A stretch of 64,000 nucleotides of DNA. It comes from CAWBRT01 sp963791145. Its GTDB lineage: Bacteria > Acidobacteriota > Terriglobia > Terriglobales > Acidobacteriaceae. Below, in pieces: positions 61,456 to 64,000 of the stretch. Each line of letters opens with the position of its first letter. Within the stretch, counting starts at the first letter, position 1. The stretch is from positions 62,001 to 126,000 of the forward strand of contig CAWBRT010000017.1 in NCBI GenBank assembly GCA_963791145.1, in the 5' to 3' direction. Below the pieces are notes generated by a model. That model was given only the letters and a program-made list of their open reading frames with translations, did no database searches and was not told where the DNA came from. Both the position numbers and the translations under genes were made by a program.

Positions 61456-63474
61456 GTGAATCGCTACCGCAAGCTATGGCTGATCTTCGTCCTTCTGTCC
61501 GGCATCTTGACCGGTCTGAGTGAGGCGAAGCAGCCGCCCAAAACTCCCAAGCTCTCCAACGCCGATTGCCTGGCCTGCCACAGCGATCCTTCTCTGACCA
61601 AGGAAGAGAACGGCAAGCAAATCAGCCTGCAAGTCAATGAGGAGAAATTCACCGGCTCGATTCACGGCTCGATGTTCACCTGCGTGGATTGCCACAAGGA
61701 CGTGACCTCGGTGCCGCACGAGTCCACTCCGGCTAAGCCGAGCTGCGCGCAGTGCCATGCCGACCAGCAGAAGGCATACGACAGCGGCTTGCACGCCAAG
61801 GCGCGGGCAGCGGGAGACAAGCAGGCCGCTACTTGCGTCGATTGCCACGGGAGCGTGCATGAGATTCTGCCGGCCGGCGACCCGAATTCCAAGGTAAGCC
61901 ACAAGAACATCGCGGCCACCTGCGGCGCCTGCCATGGGCAGCAGAAGGTTATGGCGCAATCCGGGGTCAGCACGCAGCCGTTCAGCTCCTACAACGACAG
62001 CATTCACGCCAAGCTGGTGGCCGGCGGCAACGAAAAGGCAGCGGTGTGCAGCGACTGCCACGGCGCGCACGACATCCGGCCGTCCTCCGACCCGCAGTCC
62101 TCGATTTTCAAGAAGAACGTGCCGGAGACCTGCGCCAAGTGCCATGCCACGGAGAAATCCGAGTTCATGGCCAGCATTCACGGACAGGCGGTGGCGAAGG
62201 GCAACCTGCACGCCCCGGTCTGCACCGACTGCCATGGCACGCACCTGATCAAGGCGCCGAGCGATCCCAACTCGACGGTGGCGGCGGAGAACCTGGCCAC
62301 CAGAACCTGCGCGCAGTGCCATGAAAGCGTGCGCATGTCGCAGGAGTTCGGCGTTCCCGGCGGCCGCGAGAGCACTTACCTGGCGAGCTATCACGGCATG
62401 GCGACGGTGCGCGGATCGACGCAGGCCGCCAACTGCGCCAGCTGCCACGGCGTGCACAACATCCTGCCGTCGAGCGATCCCCGCTCCACTATCAATAAAG
62501 CCAATCTGGTGCAGACCTGCGGCAAGTGCCATCCGGGAGCGAACGCCAACTTCGCCGCCAGCAAGATGCACATTGACCCGCACGCGGCCGGTATCGAGAG
62601 CCAGGCCGTGCGCCTGATCCGCAATTTTTACGTGCTGATGATCTTCGCCACCATCGGCGGCATGCTGCTGCACAACGCGGTGGTCTTCCAGCGCAAGCTG
62701 TCGGACCTGCGCGCCGGACACTCGCATATCTCGGGCGGGCGGCGGACGGTGGTGCGGATGAGCTTCAACCAGCGGGCGCAGCACATGGTGCTGTTCATCA
62801 GCTTCCTGGTGCTGGTCGTAACCGGCTTTGCGCTGAAATACCCGCAATCCTGGCTGGGAATGGTGTTTCTGGGCGAGACGGTGCGCAGCGTGATCCATCG
62901 CACGGCGGGCGTGGTGCTGATCCTGGTAGGCATCTACCACGTCTGGTACGTCGCCGTCACCCGCGAAGGCCGCAAGCTGGCCCTCGATTTCCTGCCCGAA
63001 TGGAAGGACATCGTCGACGTCCGGGGGGCATTCCTCTACTACCTGCGCCTTAGCAGCAAGAAGCCGGTATTCAAGCGCTTCAACTATGCGGAAAAGATGG
63101 AGTACTGGGCGCTGATCTGGGGAACCGTAGTCATGGCCGTAACCGGCGTGATGATGTGGGGAAAGGTAGCCTTCGGCAATCACCTGCCGCGGTGGTTCAT
63201 CGACGCCGCCACAGCGGTGCACTTCTACGAGGCGATCCTGGCCAGCCTGGCGATCCTGGTGTGGCACTTCTACATGATCATCTTCGACCCGGAAGTCTAC
63301 CCCATGAACTGGGCATGGTACGACGGCAAGATGACGCTCGAGCACTACGTGGAAGAGCACGGGGCCGATAGCGAAACCATCGATGCCGCCATCGAAGAGG
63401 CGGGGAAGCTCGATTCGGCAAGCCAAGGCGCCGGCGAACAGGCAGCTACAGGAACCGCGGAAAAGGGAGATTAG
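61456..63474 (+). CDS. Eleven-haem c-type cytochrome fused to a cytochrome b domain
   Basis: A 672-residue protein from GTG 61456 (GAGG upstream). After a signal anchor it carries eleven CxxCH sites (CLACH, CVDCH, CAQCH, CVDCH, CGACH, CSDCH, CAKCH, CTDCH, CAQCH, CASCH, CGKCH) to about residue 365. A C-terminal membrane domain has five helices and candidate haem b histidines (GGMLLHNAVVF, RAQHMVLFISF, VIHRTAGVVL, IYHVWYVAV, AVHFYEAI, VWHFYMII), resembling cytochrome b561/Cbc-type quinol oxidases. It probably takes electrons from quinol to periplasmic haems, upstream of the MtrAB conduit. The tail is acidic. Confidence 0.9.
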   Translation: MNRYRKLWLIFVLLSGILTGLSEAKQPPKTPKLSNADCLACHSDPSLTKEENGKQISLQVNEEKFTGSIHGSMFTCVDCHKDVTSVPHESTPAKPSCAQCHADQQKAYDSGLHAKARAAGDKQAATCVDCHGSVHEILPAGDPNSKVSHKNIAATCGACHGQQKVMAQSGVSTQPFSSYNDSIHAKLVAGGNEKAAVCSDCHGAHDIRPSSDPQSSIFKKNVPETCAKCHATEKSEFMASIHGQAVAKGNLHAPVCTDCHGTHLIKAPSDPNSTVAAENLATRTCAQCHESVRMSQEFGVPGGRESTYLASYHGMATVRGSTQAANCASCHGVHNILPSSDPRSTINKANLVQTCGKCHPGANANFAASKMHIDPHAAGIESQAVRLIRNFYVLMIFATIGGMLLHNAVVFQRKLSDLRAGHSHISGGRRTVVRMSFNQRAQHMVLFISFLVLVVTGFALKYPQSWLGMVFLGETVRSVIHRTAGVVLILVGIYHVWYVAVTREGRKLALDFLPEWKDIVDVRGAFLYYLRLSSKKPVFKRFNYAEKMEYWALIWGTVVMAVTGVMMWGKVAFGNHLPRWFIDAATAVHFYEAILASLAILVWHFYMIIFDPEVYPMNWAWYDGKMTLEHYVEEHGADSETIDAAIEEAGKLDSASQGAGEQAATGTAEKGD

Positions 63475-63486
63475 AGCTGCTGACGC

Positions 63487-63756
63487 TAGAGCCTGTTATT
63501 GACTTATAGGGCGGCAGCGACGGGAGCGGATTTTTCCGAGCGCGAGGAGCGAGGAGCGGCAAATACTGAAGTATTTTAGCGACGAGCGACACGGCGATCG
63601 GGAAAATCCGCCCCGTCCCGCAGGGTTGCGGCGCAAATCGGCCTAGACTTCGTTGTCGTCCTCGAACATGGAATCACCATGCCCCTCGGACTCCGCCTCG
63701 TCTGGCCCAATTTTCGCTCGCAACGCTGTCCGTCCTATAGTTAATAACAGGCTCTA
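63487..63756. repeat. 270-bp palindromic element (MITE-like)
   Basis: Terminal inverted repeats TAGAGCCTGTTATT.GACTTATAGG and CCTATAGTTAATAACAGGCTCTA flank 220 bases with imperfect inner symmetry (GGGCGGCAGCGACG, GCGAGGAGCGAGGAGCGG). No coding frame of any size. It lies 12 bases after the fused cytochrome stop. Transposition origin is inferred from the shape only. Confidence 0.65.
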
Positions 63757-64000
63757 GGCTGCGGAAATGGCCCCGCCCCACGTCAGCCCAACAGCAGGGC
63801 GGGACGTGGGGCACCCGTCGTCTTTCTATCGAGATAGATTGAGCGCTTCCGCCGCGCGGGGTAGGTTGCTGTTCCTTGGGCGCCTGTGATTTACTACGGT
63901 TTCGCACTTGCCGGTGTTGCTGGCCTGTCCGGCGAGCCCGATGTGGGGACTGTCACGAAAACCAAATAGCCGGCGCGAGGCGCCCGCGGGGCGACTTAGC
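63757..64000. other. Window edge, gene-free
   Basis: Contains a hairpin (CCCCACGT near 63775 with ACGTGGGG near 63805) and no supported gene. The last bases run out of the window. Confidence 0.4.

Noticed and set aside
63674..63907. 77-residue minus-strand open frame near the window edge
   Set aside because: It crosses the end of the palindromic element and has no family features.

Overview
The window looks like a chromosomal segment of a high-GC Acidobacteriota bacterium (probably Terriglobia). The basis is its gene content together with the many short palindromic repeats between genes; no rRNA or marker phylogeny was possible. It is mostly housekeeping and energy-metabolism genes. I found no tRNA, rRNA, CRISPR array or replication origin. 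Thirteen genes, several of them normally essential (metK, leuS, thiC, ahcY), are broken by single-base shifts. By my count 25 shifts are needed, and every one repairs by deleting one base, which points to sequencing or assembly error rather than gene decay. I therefore give whole-gene spans and note the break points.

Layout. 0-5 kb: end of an unknown gene, thiC, and a cytochrome c maturation cluster ccmE-A-B-C-D whose CcmE is the cysteine (CxxxY) type. 5.3-6.7 kb: an IS481-family element with doubled end boxes. 6.9-10.4 kb: tatA and a four-subunit 2-oxoacid:ferredoxin oxidoreductase operon (korDABC order). 10.8-17 kb: FIST sensor protein, polyprenyl synthase, yajQ, tatD, pepA, smpB. 17-20.7 kb: a secretin with a C-terminal cohesin-like domain and two pseudopilins. 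21.4-25.5 kb: an oxidoreductase and the TldD/TldE protease pair. 25.8-29.2 kb: a small secreted protein, ahcY and metK. 29.4-32.6 kb: quinol-type NO reductase with the RIC iron-centre repair protein. 33-37.9 kb: a methyltransferase, leuS and a secreted protein. 38-40.5 kb: a small accessory island with an IS1-like transposase and unknown genes. 40.5-47.5 kb: nfo, DAHP synthase, a beta-propeller lipoprotein, a rhomboid-TPR protein, murB and a methyltransferase. 47.6-54 kb: EtfA, EtfB, an ETF-quinone oxidoreductase and an unusually long acyl-CoA dehydrogenase, all on one strand. 54-63.5 kb: a degenerate receiver protein, two Crp/Fnr-type regulators (the second without its DNA-binding domain), then a decaheme cytochrome, an MtrB/PioB-type outer-membrane barrel and an 11-heme cytochrome fused to a cytochrome b.

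How it fits together. The 57-63.5 kb genes look like a complete route for electrons from the quinone pool (fused cytochrome b/multiheme protein) through the periplasm and across the outer membrane (decaheme protein in a barrel). The Ccm genes would supply the haem attachment. Six GTGA-N6-TCAC palindromes, the recognition shape of the Crp/Fnr family, lie upstream of the cytochrome genes, the truncated regulator, the acyl-CoA dehydrogenase, the kor operon/FIST gene and the ric-norB/methyltransferase region, suggesting one anaerobic or redox regulon.

The intergenic DNA is unusual. There are two dispersed structured elements, each present twice, one 270-bp palindromic element, and several families of 7-8-base words repeated in tandem and often arranged as inverted arms.
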